Source: Solobacterium sp. (GTDB lineage Bacteria; Bacillota_I; Bacilli_A; Erysipelotrichales; Erysipelotrichaceae). Taken from it: a DNA stretch of 34,153 nucleotides. Made by a program: the position numbers and the translations under genes. Shown piece by piece: positions 25,272-33,174 of the stretch. Within the stretch, counting starts at the first letter, position 1; each line of letters starts with the position of its first letter. The notes under the pieces are model-generated. The model had not been told where the DNA came from and searched no databases. It worked only from the letters and a program-made list of their open reading frames with translations. The stretch covers positions 1-34,153 of the forward strand of contig JAFYHC010000071.1 of the NCBI GenBank assembly GCA_017539385.1, read 5' to 3'.

Positions 25272-26624
25272 CTATTCTGCAGTCTGAATCGTAAACAGAG
25301 CGTTTGTCGCGGCTTCAAAGCCGAGATAGATGCGGCCGATCGCACCGTTTCTCTGTTTTGCAATATTGATCTCGAGACGTTCTGTCCCGGATTCTTTTAC
25401 GGCTTCTTTCAGTTTATCGTCATAATACGATTCACGATACAGCATCATGACGATATCAGCGTCCTGCTCGATCGAACCGGATTCACGCAGGTCACTCAGG
25501 ATCGGACGCTTGTTTTCTCTTTGTTCTACGCTTCGTGACAGCTGCGACAATGCAATGACCGGCACTTCCATCTCTCTTGCCAGTCCTTTCAGGGAACGGC
25601 TGATCTCGGAGATTTCCTGCTGACGGGAATCGGAATTCCTCTTTCCGCTTCCTTCGATCAATTGCAGGTAGTCGATCATGATCATGCTTAAGCCGACTTC
25701 GTTCTTCAGTCTTCTGCACTTGGAGAAGATCTCGGATACCTTCACGCCGGGCTTGTCATCGATGTAGAGCTTTTCCGCTTTCAGGTCGCTGGCAGCTTCG
25801 TTGACCTGGTTCCATTCATCCTGGCGCAGTCTGCCGGTGCGCAGCTTGCCGCTTTCCACCTTGCTCTTCATGCTCAAAAGACGCATGGACAACTGCTCTG
25901 CTGTCATTTCCAGGGAAAAGATGGCAACTGCACCGCGCGGGTTGGCCGAAGCCACATGTTCCGCAAGATTCAGTGCCACGGCTGTCTTACCCATGGACGG
26001 ACGGGCTGCCAGAATGATCAGGTCACCATTCTGCAGACCATGTGTGATTCTGTCAAGATCAATAAACCCGGTACGTAAGCCGGTCACATCGGAGTGGTTG
26101 GCTTCCATCATGCGGATGTTGGAGACCACTTCGTTCATTAAGTCCGAAGACTTCTTGAATTCACCGGCTTTGCGGTCACGCGATACGGACAGGACAGAGC
26201 GTTCGCATTCATCCAGATATTCATCGATATCCGTCTGTCCCTCATAGCCGTCCATGGCGATCTGTTCTGCTGCCTTGATCATGCGGCGCATGATGGCTTT
26301 ATCATGCACCAGCTTGACGTAGGTGCGCGTCATGGCACTGGTGATGGCTGCTTCGGTCAGGTCGGTCAGATAGACACTGCCGCCGACACTGTCCAGCTGG
26401 TTGGTATCTGTCAGCCATGTGGTGACAGTTGTCAGGTCCACATGCTGGCCATGGTCATACAGATCCCGGATTCCCCGGAAGATCTTCTGGTTGACTTCAC
26501 TGTAGAAGTCTTCTTCCTCCAGTCCTTCTTCGATCGCTGTCTGGGTTGCCCCGTACAGCATCATCGTACCGAGCAGACTGGCTTCCGCTTCCAGAGCGGA
26601 AGGCATTTCCCGCTTAATGCTCAC
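25272..26624 (-). CDS. dnaB: Replicative DNA helicase
   Basis: Hexameric helicase (DnaC in Bacillus naming) that unwinds DNA ahead of the replisome. The 450 residues have the N-terminal helical domain (MPSALEAEASLLGTMM), the RecA-like domain with Walker A ARPSMGKTA (207-214), a Walker B around MIMIDYLQLI, and the late motifs ALSQLSRSVEQR and LRESGSIEQDADIV. The start is a GTG overlapping the rplI stop by 4 bases (GTGA), with GGGAG 6 bases upstream inside rplI. No intein is present. Order rplI-dnaB is the common Bacillota arrangement. Confidence 0.97.
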   Translation of the reverse strand: MSIKREMPSALEAEASLLGTMMLYGATQTAIEEGLEEEDFYSEVNQKIFRGIRDLYDHGQHVDLTTVTTWLTDTNQLDSVGGSVYLTDLTEAAITSAMTRTYVKLVHDKAIMRRMIKAAEQIAMDGYEGQTDIDEYLDECERSVLSVSRDRKAGEFKKSSDLMNEVVSNIRMMEANHSDVTGLRTGFIDLDRITHGLQNGDLIILAARPSMGKTAVALNLAEHVASANPRGAVAIFSLEMTAEQLSMRLLSMKSKVESGKLRTGRLRQDEWNQVNEAASDLKAEKLYIDDKPGVKVSEIFSKCRRLKNEVGLSMIMIDYLQLIEGSGKRNSDSRQQEISEISRSLKGLAREMEVPVIALSQLSRSVEQRENKRPILSDLRESGSIEQDADIVMMLYRESYYDDKLKEAVKESGTERLEINIAKQRNGAIGRIYLGFEAATNALFTIQTAE

Positions 26625-27070
26625 GCATCGCTCCCGATGAGCTGGCAGTTGATCGTAGCAATGACATTCTTATACAGTTCCACGCGTACCTTGGTAACAC
26701 CGAGGGACTGGATCGGATCGGTATCCACGAATTTCTTCTTATCGACCTGAATTCCTTCCGAAGCAAGCTTTTCAACGATCTGCTTGGTTGAAACAGAACC
26801 GAATACTTTGCCTTCTTTGCCCGAGCGGACATGGAAGGTAAATGTCATATCTTTCAGCTTCTCTGCCAGTGCTTTTGCATCTGCTTCCTTGATTGCTTCC
26901 TGACGTGCTTCTTCTTTCTTCTGTTCGCCTAATACAGCCATGCTTTTATCTGTTGCGGCAACGGCAAGACCGCGTGCGATCAGGAAATTGCGTCCATATC
27001 CATCTGATACGTTGACGACTTCACCCTTTTTGCCGACCTTTTTGACATCTTCTTTAAGAATCACTTTCAT
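26621..27070 (-). CDS. rplI: 50S ribosomal protein L9 (bL9)
   Basis: Large-subunit protein at the base of the L1 stalk, involved in reading-frame maintenance. The 149 residues show the N-terminal domain MKVILKEDVKKVGKKGEVVNVSDGYGRNFLI, the long connecting helix (roughly 42-75, Lys/Glu/Ala-rich) and the C-terminal domain with GKEGKVFGSVSTKQI. GGAGGAG lies about 6 bases before the ATG, and the gene overlaps the end of gdpP by 17 bases. No anomaly. Confidence 0.98.
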   Translation of the reverse strand: MKVILKEDVKKVGKKGEVVNVSDGYGRNFLIARGLAVAATDKSMAVLGEQKKEEARQEAIKEADAKALAEKLKDMTFTFHVRSGKEGKVFGSVSTKQIVEKLASEGIQVDKKKFVDTDPIQSLGVTKVRVELYKNVIATINCQLIGSDA

Positions 27071-29024
27071 CCTGTTTCTCCTCCTTGAAATACTGGTCGA
27101 TCGTCTGCAGGAGTTCCTGCTTCAGATCATCGATACTGCAGCGGCTTCTCTGCATGGCTGCAGCTGTCATATGACCGCCGCCATGCATCCGCTCCATGAT
27201 CACCTGTACGTTGACAGCACGTGTGGAACGCGCACTGATCGCTGTCTCATTGTCACCGGTATTGGCGATGACGAAGGCTGCCTGCACATCCTGGATGTTC
27301 AGCAGGTTATCTGCGACCTGTGACATGAGCGACCGTGTGATCACACGGTCTTTGACCGGTGCAATAACGACACCGTGATCATATTTTTCACTTTGTGCGG
27401 TGACTGCGCTCTTGATCTCGAATTCCGTATAACTGTCTTTCAGGAATTCATTTGCCATCTGGATATCCGCACCCATCTTGCGCAGTGCACTTGCGGCATC
27501 ATAGGTACGTGAACCGGTACGATAGCGCCACCGGTTGGTATCTACGATCATTCCCGTTAACATGATCGTCGCATCCAATTCGCTCAGATCCACGCGTCCG
27601 GATACATACGGCAGCATCTCAGCGAGCAGTTCGCAGGTGCTGGATGCACCGGCTTCGATATAGATGAGCACCGGCTTGACGCCCATGTCCGTGGCCCGGC
27701 GGTGGTGGTCGATGACAACGATCTTTTTGGCATTTTCCAACACCTTCGCACCGTTGGACTGTTTGATATTGTGGTGGTCGGTCATGATCACCAGTGTATT
27801 GCTCTGCAGCTGGTTCAATGCTTCGCTCTCTGTAACAAAGCTGATCTCCTGCCGCAGTTCTTCCGCATGTTCTTCCATGGCAGCTTTCAGTTTCTCTTCA
27901 ATGCCGCCTGTTTTGGCAATGATCACTGCCTGTTTGTTAAGTGCCTTGCACATCTGGGCCAGACAGATCGCTGATCCCATGCAGTCGAAGTCTGCGTTCT
28001 TGTGGCCGCAGATGATCACGTTGGATGACTTCTGCACCAGATCACGCAATGTATGCGACATGACGCGCACACGTACACGGCTGCGCTTCTCTGCTGCTTC
28101 ACTGGAGCCGCCGAAGTATTTGACTTCTTCACCGGCTGTCTGCACCGCTACCTGGTCGCCGCCGCGCGTCTGTGCCAGATCCATCAGATTGGCAACCATC
28201 TCATCCAGTTCTTCATAATGTCCCGTACCCCGTGCAAATGCCATCGACAGGGTAATGGATACATCCATCTTCTGTGCTGCCTTGCGCACCCGGTTCAATA
28301 CCGAGAAGTGATCTGCGTTCAATTGTGCAAAGACCTTCTCATTCAATACCAACAGATACCGTGCATTGCTTAGCCGCTTTAGCAGGATCCCGTATGAGCG
28401 GCAGTATTCCGTTAACGGAGCCTTGACCGCATTGTTGATATTTGCGACATCGGCTTCGTCTTCAAACTGCGTGCTTTCCTCATAGTTGTCAAAGCATGCC
28501 ATACCGATGACGATGCGCTCTTCGCTGTAATGCTGTTCTGCCTGTGCCTGCCGGGTGATATCCCGGAAATACAATAACGGCAGGTTGTCTTTCCTTCGCA
28601 GTTCAAAGACATAGTCGTCGATCTGCACCGTTACCATGTCCGAGCGTCCGGAGATCAGATCGTCCGCTTCCGGGATCCATGTCAGGATCTTGCGACCGAT
28701 CTTATTGATATCACGCTTGCCGAACAGTTCGCTCATCCATGTGATGACATAGGAATCATCATAGATGACCATGCCCAGTTCACCTGCAAGCAATGCTTCT
28801 TCAGCAGAATCACCCAGGATATTGCGCACACCCCGTGACTGTTCTTCCGCCTGTTTTTCAAATTCCGAGAAACTATAGAAGAACAGCAGTGCCTGCACGG
28901 CAAGCACCAGAAGGCCGGACACGATCTGGCCTTTCAGAAAGACCAGTACACCGATCAGTACGGCAGCTTCAATCAGCATCACGGCGATCATCCGCCGTTT
29001 TATCGTCTGTATCTTCGGATTCAT
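27054..29024 (-). CDS. gdpP: Cyclic di-AMP phosphodiesterase GdpP
   Basis: Membrane phosphodiesterase that hydrolyses c-di-AMP and so helps set wall, osmotic and beta-lactam responses. The 656 residues contain two N-terminal membrane helices (about 12-30 and 34-52), a PAS-like domain (about 80-170), a degenerate GGDEF domain (about 170-300, without a GGDEF active site) and a C-terminal DHH-DHHA1 unit. The DHH motifs are kept: CGHKNADFDCMG, MTDHH, VVIDHHRR, and GGGH near the end, so it is probably active. I chose ATG 29024 because GAGGAGG lies 6-7 bases upstream; a GTG at 29039 is less likely. It overlaps yybS by 56 bases and rplI by 17. Confidence 0.95.
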   Translation of the reverse strand: MNPKIQTIKRRMIAVMLIEAAVLIGVLVFLKGQIVSGLLVLAVQALLFFYSFSEFEKQAEEQSRGVRNILGDSAEEALLAGELGMVIYDDSYVITWMSELFGKRDINKIGRKILTWIPEADDLISGRSDMVTVQIDDYVFELRRKDNLPLLYFRDITRQAQAEQHYSEERIVIGMACFDNYEESTQFEDEADVANINNAVKAPLTEYCRSYGILLKRLSNARYLLVLNEKVFAQLNADHFSVLNRVRKAAQKMDVSITLSMAFARGTGHYEELDEMVANLMDLAQTRGGDQVAVQTAGEEVKYFGGSSEAAEKRSRVRVRVMSHTLRDLVQKSSNVIICGHKNADFDCMGSAICLAQMCKALNKQAVIIAKTGGIEEKLKAAMEEHAEELRQEISFVTESEALNQLQSNTLVIMTDHHNIKQSNGAKVLENAKKIVVIDHHRRATDMGVKPVLIYIEAGASSTCELLAEMLPYVSGRVDLSELDATIMLTGMIVDTNRWRYRTGSRTYDAASALRKMGADIQMANEFLKDSYTEFEIKSAVTAQSEKYDHGVVIAPVKDRVITRSLMSQVADNLLNIQDVQAAFVIANTGDNETAISARSTRAVNVQVIMERMHGGGHMTAAAMQRSRCSIDDLKQELLQTIDQYFKEEKQDESDS

Positions 29025-29982
29025 CCGTTTCCTCCTCACTGCTGTCCGAATTGGTTCCGACAGCTCTTGCCATCATGCGCTCATGCATATCCGTTGTGAT
29101 ATACAGAAAGCCAAACAGTGCCATGAAGGACATGGCTATAAATAACATGAATAATACTGCGATCACCGGAGCAAGCCTGCTTCTGGGGAAGCGCAGGCGC
29201 ATCCCCAATAACATGCCGAACATTCCGAAAAATGCCAGATACAGGATCAATCCCATACCGATGCCCTGCATCGCACTCTGCAGCACCTGGTTGTCCGGTG
29301 CAATGCGCGCTGCAGAATAATAACAGATAAAGCCCAGTATTCCCACATAACCCGTCCATTTGGGCGGATAATAATCATACAGCGGGACCGCCGGCGGCAC
29401 CGGTATGCGCAGCCGTCTCAGCATCATCCGGCCAAGCACATGGACCACATACGCTTCCAGAATACCGGTCACGATCGCTGCGACGATAAAGATCGTCATC
29501 AGATAGCTTTCCACATTGATATTGGCAAAGACATCCACACCGGTCTGTGTAAACACCGTATTCATGATCGACCGGTACGCTTCCATCTCCGCCTTGATAT
29601 CATAGCCGAAGAAATCCGCGAAAATGACCATCGTGCAGAGATCATAGATCACTGCCGCAAACATCGTCTGTATGAGTGTTCTGCGGCTGTCCTGTTTTGC
29701 ATGGATCCCCGATCCATAGATCAGACCGATCAGACACTCCCCGCCGATCAGAAACATCCCCGGCAGTGATTCCAGCATGAACGCCAGCAGCACCATTGCC
29801 GCAAACACCGGCCAGCTGCTCCTAGCGCCATATTTCACGCTGTAGAAGATCATCGGCAGCGGCATCAGGAATGACATCAGCCCATAGATCAGACCGGCTG
29901 TCTGCCGATCCAGCACAAGCGCCAGGCCGACGATTGCGATCATCATCGCGCCATCTGTTATTTTTCGTACATTTCCATTCAT
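28969..29982 (-). CDS. yybS: DUF2232 (YybS-type) multi-pass membrane protein
   Basis: A 337-residue integral membrane protein with about seven or eight hydrophobic segments (for example near residues 10-50, 70-110, 220-250 and 265-300). It ends in a very acidic, Ser/Asp/Glu-rich cytoplasmic-type tail of about 25 residues. Family and position (yybS-gdpP-rplI) match Bacillus; some members resemble ECF-transporter S components, but the function is not established and I do not assign one. The ATG at 29982 is chosen because a strong promoter lies at 30017-30045, downstream of the longest possible start (30051). The ribosome binding site is weak (GGGA close to the ATG; GGAG further up). The acidic tail is encoded in the overlap with gdpP. 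Confidence 0.85.
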   Translation of the reverse strand: MNGNVRKITDGAMMIAIVGLALVLDRQTAGLIYGLMSFLMPLPMIFYSVKYGARSSWPVFAAMVLLAFMLESLPGMFLIGGECLIGLIYGSGIHAKQDSRRTLIQTMFAAVIYDLCTMVIFADFFGYDIKAEMEAYRSIMNTVFTQTGVDVFANINVESYLMTIFIVAAIVTGILEAYVVHVLGRMMLRRLRIPVPPAVPLYDYYPPKWTGYVGILGFICYYSAARIAPDNQVLQSAMQGIGMGLILYLAFFGMFGMLLGMRLRFPRSRLAPVIAVLFMLFIAMSFMALFGFLYITTDMHERMMARAVGTNSDSSEEETDESEDTDDKTADDRRDAD

Positions 29983-30016
29983 CGTTCCCAGCACTTCTCC
30001 ATTTCGCCGATATAGT

Positions 30017-30045
30017 ATTATACCATGGTTCCCCTGCACTGTCCC
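30017..30045 (-). promoter_or_regulatory. Promoter of the yybS-gdpP-rplI-dnaB operon
   Basis: On the minus strand TATAAT (30017-30022) is preceded by TGG, an extended -10 (TGnTATAAT), and by GGGACA (30040-30045) at 17 bases. It leaves a leader of about 28 bases. No other strong promoter was noticed downstream as far as malQ. Confidence 0.75.
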
Positions 30046-30098
30046 ATGCATTCACTTTCCCCTGCAGCACCTTCAGGCAGAAGAAGTGAAAAAGATCA

Positions 30099-30104
30099 TA
30101 TAAT
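30099..30104 (+). promoter_or_regulatory. Candidate -10 box for the sigma/anti-sigma operon
   Basis: A plus-strand TATAAT about 45 bases before the ribosome binding site of the sigma gene. No good -35 hexamer is visible at 16-18 bases and no clear ECF-type autoregulatory motif was found. Confidence 0.4.
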
Positions 30105-30156
30105 TTGTGTAAGATAGATGCTTCTGAAACCGACTAACAGACGAAAGGAACAGAAA

Positions 30157-30648
30157 ATGGAAGAGTTTGAGGAAATATACAGACTGTATTTCACCGATGT
30201 ATGGCGCTATCTTCTGAAGCTGACGCATGATGAGAGTCTGGCTGAGGAGATTACGGCAGAAACCTTTTTCCGTGCCCTGCATGCCATTGACCGCTTTTCC
30301 GGCAAAAGTTCCCTGAAAACCTGGCTGTGCGCGATTGCCCGCAACATCTGGCTGGATACGCTGCGTGAGAAGAAACGGTATGCAGAACTGAGTGATACCG
30401 CCATGATGCGGATCCCTGATCCAGCCGATCATGAGCGGGAAAGCAGTATGAAAATGCAGGCGGATGAAATCCTGGAACGTGCCGCAAGGCTGAAGGAACC
30501 GTACAGAACCGTGTTCCATCTGCGCTTCATGGATCAGAAAAGCTTCAAAGAAATCGGCGCATATTACGGAAAGAGTGAAAACTGGGCATGCGTCACATGC
30601 CACAGAGCCAGGGAAGCACTCAGAAGGGAGATGAATGAAAATGAGTAA
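30157..30648 (+). CDS. ECF-type RNA polymerase sigma factor
   Basis: A 163-residue sigma-70 family group 4 factor. Region 2 is seen in IYRLYFTDVWRYLLKL and ESLAEEITAETFFRAL with the following WLCAIARNIWLDTLREKK. A linker follows, then region 4 with YRTVFHLRFMDQKSFKEIGAYYG and a recognition helix around NWACVTCHRAREALRR. I chose ATG 30157 because AAGGA lies 7 bases upstream; a more distal ATG at 30118 lacks a site. It overlaps the anti-sigma gene, the normal arrangement for an ECF pair. The regulon cannot be read from this window; nearby envelope genes make envelope stress a reasonable guess. Confidence 0.93.
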   Translation: MEEFEEIYRLYFTDVWRYLLKLTHDESLAEEITAETFFRALHAIDRFSGKSSLKTWLCAIARNIWLDTLREKKRYAELSDTAMMRIPDPADHERESSMKMQADEILERAARLKEPYRTVFHLRFMDQKSFKEIGAYYGKSENWACVTCHRAREALRREMNENE

Positions 30649-31534
30649 GGAATGTGAAATCATCAGAGATCTGCTGCCTCTTTATGCGGAAGGACTGACA
30701 TCCAAGGCAAGCAATGAATGGATCGAGGAACATCTGAATACCTGTCCTGAATGCACAAAACTGTTAGAACAGATGCGTCAGACACCGCAGATGGAAGAGA
30801 TCGAAACGGAAAAAGAACTTCCGCTGAAAGCTCTCTCGAAAACCTACCGGCGCAAAAACCGCAGCCTGGCAGTGCTGATCGCAGCGATTGCCGCCTCGGT
30901 ATTGATTTCCCTTTATGCATGGCTTTCTGCACCGCGCTATCTGACGTATGAGCAGGCCGTTGCAAGGACAGAAGAAACCGCAGATGGTGTGCGGGTATTC
31001 TTTACCGATGCAGTCCATCATATTCATACCGATAGTTATACGGAAGCGGAAGACGGAAGCGTGAATACGGATCTGGAATGTTGGACCAGCACGCTGGACA
31101 GTCTCTGGCATGCAGAAACACAAAGCGATGTGCAGCTGAAGGGGGATGTGATTTACTATCGTGACAACAAGGCAAAGGCCGATGGAGAGACGGATGTGAT
31201 TCTTCACGGAAGTCCGGATACACCAGCGTCTTCCCTGCGCAGACTTTCTTTGAATTATTATCTGCTCATGGCGGCTGCACTCACGCTGATTCTGGGTGTC
31301 ATCCGTGCATTGGTTCATGACCGCAAAGCAGAAGATCTGATCACAGAGATCGCCATGGTGTCTCTTTCCTGGTGCATTGCCACTGTCATCGTGGAAAGAG
31401 GACTCGGCGCAGCTACCTGGAGTCTGATCCGCGACTTTTCGCTGATCACTCTGTTATGTGCTTCGCTTTCAACCGTGATGATCTCTCTGTTTCATAGAAG
31501 ACGGGAAAGAAACAGCATCCCGGTGGTGTCATAA
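30641..31534 (+). CDS. Zinc-finger anti-sigma factor, membrane protein
   Basis: A 297-residue protein that begins with the anti-sigma zinc-finger pattern: CEIIRDLLPLYAEGLTS followed by EEHLNTCPEC, giving His31, Cys35 and Cys38 with Cys5 as a fourth ligand. A membrane helix follows at about 70-90, then an outside-facing region and three more hydrophobic segments towards the C-terminus. It is expected to hold the sigma factor at the membrane until a signal releases it. The start codon is ambiguous: ATG 30635 or 30641 share a GGGAG site (4 and 10 bases away). Overlaps the sigma gene by 8-14 bases, implying coupled translation. Confidence 0.88.
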   Translation: MSKECEIIRDLLPLYAEGLTSKASNEWIEEHLNTCPECTKLLEQMRQTPQMEEIETEKELPLKALSKTYRRKNRSLAVLIAAIAASVLISLYAWLSAPRYLTYEQAVARTEETADGVRVFFTDAVHHIHTDSYTEAEDGSVNTDLECWTSTLDSLWHAETQSDVQLKGDVIYYRDNKAKADGETDVILHGSPDTPASSLRRLSLNYYLLMAAALTLILGVIRALVHDRKAEDLITEIAMVSLSWCIATVIVERGLGAATWSLIRDFSLITLLCASLSTVMISLFHRRRERNSIPVVS

Positions 31535-31554
31535 GCACCATGTCACAGCAAAGG

Positions 31555-31586
31555 CCGGTTTCCTGATACAGGGAACCGGTTTTATA
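31555..31586 (+). terminator. Rho-independent terminator of the sigma/anti-sigma operon
   Basis: Plus-strand CCGGTTTCCTG-ATA-CAGGGAACCGG makes an 11-base-pair stem with one G-U pair (31555-31579), followed by TTTTATAT. It starts 20 bases after the anti-sigma stop. Confidence 0.85.
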
Positions 31587-31647
31587 TATGCAGAATGAAA
31601 TGGCTGAAGTGAAAGAGATTCGTAAAGAATTCCGGCTGCTTTTCCCG

Positions 31648-31653
31648 TATAAT
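31648..31653 (+). promoter_or_regulatory. Candidate -10 box for a leaderless dacA transcript
   Basis: A perfect TATAAT lies 7 bases before the ATG at 31661, and there is no Shine-Dalgarno sequence before the gene. The expected transcription start coincides with the start codon. The -35 region is not recognisable. Confidence 0.45.
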
Positions 31654-31660
31654 GGACGTT

Positions 31661-32839
31661 ATGAAAATGAAAAAGAAACCATGGCTGATTTCCCTTGTGC
31701 TGGGAATTCTGCTGTCATTATGCCCGGTGGCTGCCATGACCCCGGAAGAAGCAGCCCAGCAGACAGAAAGCGATCATATCTATGTGATCGATGATGATAC
31801 CGGACAGGTATTATTTGATAAAAACGGACTGTACAAGATCTATCCGGCATCCATGACCAAACTGATGACTGCCCTTCTGGCAGTGGAAAACCTGGGTGAT
31901 CTCAACCAGAATGTCACCATTACCGGACAGATGCTGGCAGGACTGTATGAAGCAAATGCATCGGTTGTCGGCTGGAGTGCAGGTACGACCGTATCAGTGC
32001 GCTCACTGCTCTATGGAACATTGCTTCCCTCCGGTGCGGATGCCGTCCATGCCATTGCCTATACCATGTGCGGCGGGATCGATGCCTTTGTGGAGAGGAT
32101 GAATGCCAAAGCAGCAGAGCTTGGCATGAGCAGCACCCACTTCACTAATCCCACCGGCCTGCATGATCCGGACCATTATACGACCTGTGCAGATTTTGCC
32201 AGACTGATGAGTGCATGCCACAGAAATCCGGTGCTGCATGATGTCATGACCACACCGGTCTATACCGATGAAGCCGGCTATACGATGCGCAGCACCGCTT
32301 ATACAGCGATGGATACCTACAGTGTGGAAATACCCGGATACGATGGCGGAAAGACCGGTTATACCAACCCTGCCGGTCATTGCCTGGCTTCGTATCTGAC
32401 CATCAACGGCATGAACCTGATCGTCATCACTGCCCATGCCATGACCCCGTACACTGACATTGCCCATGTCCGTGACACTGCCTTTGTCGGCACATGGATG
32501 AGCGATGAATACAGCCGCAGGCAATTGCTCACGGGCGAACAGTGCGTACAGACGGTCACCCTGAAAGGTATGTTCTCCGAAGATACTGTGGAGGTGCTTG
32601 CCAATGCACCGATCTATCTCGATCAGCGCAACGATGCACAAATCACCTGGTCCACCGATATCCCCGATACCCTGCATGTACGTGTCAAAGACCGCACTGT
32701 GAACGGAACGATCACGGTATACGCCGACGGCACACCGGTCGCCACCCAGGCAGTACAGATCACCGTTCCCCGTGAACCGAATTTTTTTGTCCGCTTCCTC
32801 ATGCGGATACGTGGTCTCTTTGTAAAAGAGGAAGACTGA
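31661..32839 (+). CDS. dacA: D-alanyl-D-alanine carboxypeptidase (PBP5/DacA type, S11)
   Basis: Trims the terminal D-Ala from peptidoglycan stem peptides outside the membrane. The 392 residues have a signal peptide (about 1-25, KKKPWLISLVLGILLSL), the S11 catalytic domain with PASMTKLMT (Ser64, Lys67), SGADA in place of the usual SxN motif (Ser124, Ala126 where Asn is common) and GGKTGYTN (Lys231). A C-terminal beta domain follows, and a final amphipathic basic helix that should bind the membrane. This is the carboxypeptidase, not the diadenylate cyclase also named DacA. The start is ATG 31661; an in-frame ATG at 31652 lies inside the -10 box. Flanked by terminators on both sides, so probably a single-gene unit. 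Confidence 0.94.
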   Translation: MKMKKKPWLISLVLGILLSLCPVAAMTPEEAAQQTESDHIYVIDDDTGQVLFDKNGLYKIYPASMTKLMTALLAVENLGDLNQNVTITGQMLAGLYEANASVVGWSAGTTVSVRSLLYGTLLPSGADAVHAIAYTMCGGIDAFVERMNAKAAELGMSSTHFTNPTGLHDPDHYTTCADFARLMSACHRNPVLHDVMTTPVYTDEAGYTMRSTAYTAMDTYSVEIPGYDGGKTGYTNPAGHCLASYLTINGMNLIVITAHAMTPYTDIAHVRDTAFVGTWMSDEYSRRQLLTGEQCVQTVTLKGMFSEDTVEVLANAPIYLDQRNDAQITWSTDIPDTLHVRVKDRTVNGTITVYADGTPVATQAVQITVPREPNFFVRFLMRIRGLFVKEED

Positions 32840-32863
32840 AAGATCCCATCGCGGATCTTTTTT
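32839..32863 (+). terminator. Rho-independent terminator of dacA
   Basis: Plus-strand AAAGATCC-CATCGC-GGATCTTT (8 base pairs, 32839-32860) followed by TTTC. The stem begins at the last base of the dacA stop codon. Confidence 0.85.
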
Positions 32864-32883
32864 CTATTCATCAAATGCATAGC

Positions 32884-32912
32884 TTCATATCCAATATAAG
32901 CATTTGTATATA
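32884..32912 (+). promoter_or_regulatory. Candidate promoter for the 67-residue protein and DUF3737 gene
   Basis: TTCATA (32884-32889), 17 bases, TATATA (32907-32912) in an AT-rich stretch between the dacA terminator and the next ribosome binding site. Match is moderate. Confidence 0.35.
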
Positions 32913-32954
32913 TCTACATCCGTCATTAGACTATCTGTGTACCGGGGAGGTCAT

Positions 32955-33158
32955 ATGGATCAGATCACGGATGCAGCGCTTCGTACACTCCTGCAGGATG
33001 CAGGATGCTCAGAAGAAGACATAACTGCCTATCTGAAGACACGCAGGCCCAGGATCCTGGATGACTACCGCAGGACCCTTGTCGAAAACATCCATGTCCT
33101 AGAACAGAAGATCCGGTATCTGGATTATCTGGAATACTGCCTGCAGAAAAAAGGCTGA
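32955..33158 (+). CDS. Small conserved-looking protein of unknown function (67 residues)
   Basis: Starts at ATG 32955 with a strong GGGGAGG site 4-5 bases upstream. The protein is soluble, charged and probably all-helical: an N-terminal helix (AALRTLLQDAGCSEEDITAYL), a short basic turn, then a long amphipathic helix (YRRTLVENIHVLEQKIRYLDYLEYCLQ) of coiled-coil type. It has no membrane segment or metal-binding cluster. I recognise the pattern as one recurring in small uncharacterised Bacillota proteins but know no function. Its stop is 16 bases before the DUF3737 start, so the two are probably co-transcribed and translated together. Confidence 0.8.
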   Translation: MDQITDAALRTLLQDAGCSEEDITAYLKTRRPRILDDYRRTLVENIHVLEQKIRYLDYLEYCLQKKG

Positions 33159-33174
33159 ATGAATGGAGGAACTG

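Noticed and set aside
29983..30051. Longer YybS start at 30051
   Set aside because: It would begin upstream of the strong extended -10 promoter at 30017-30022, so it would not be on that transcript.
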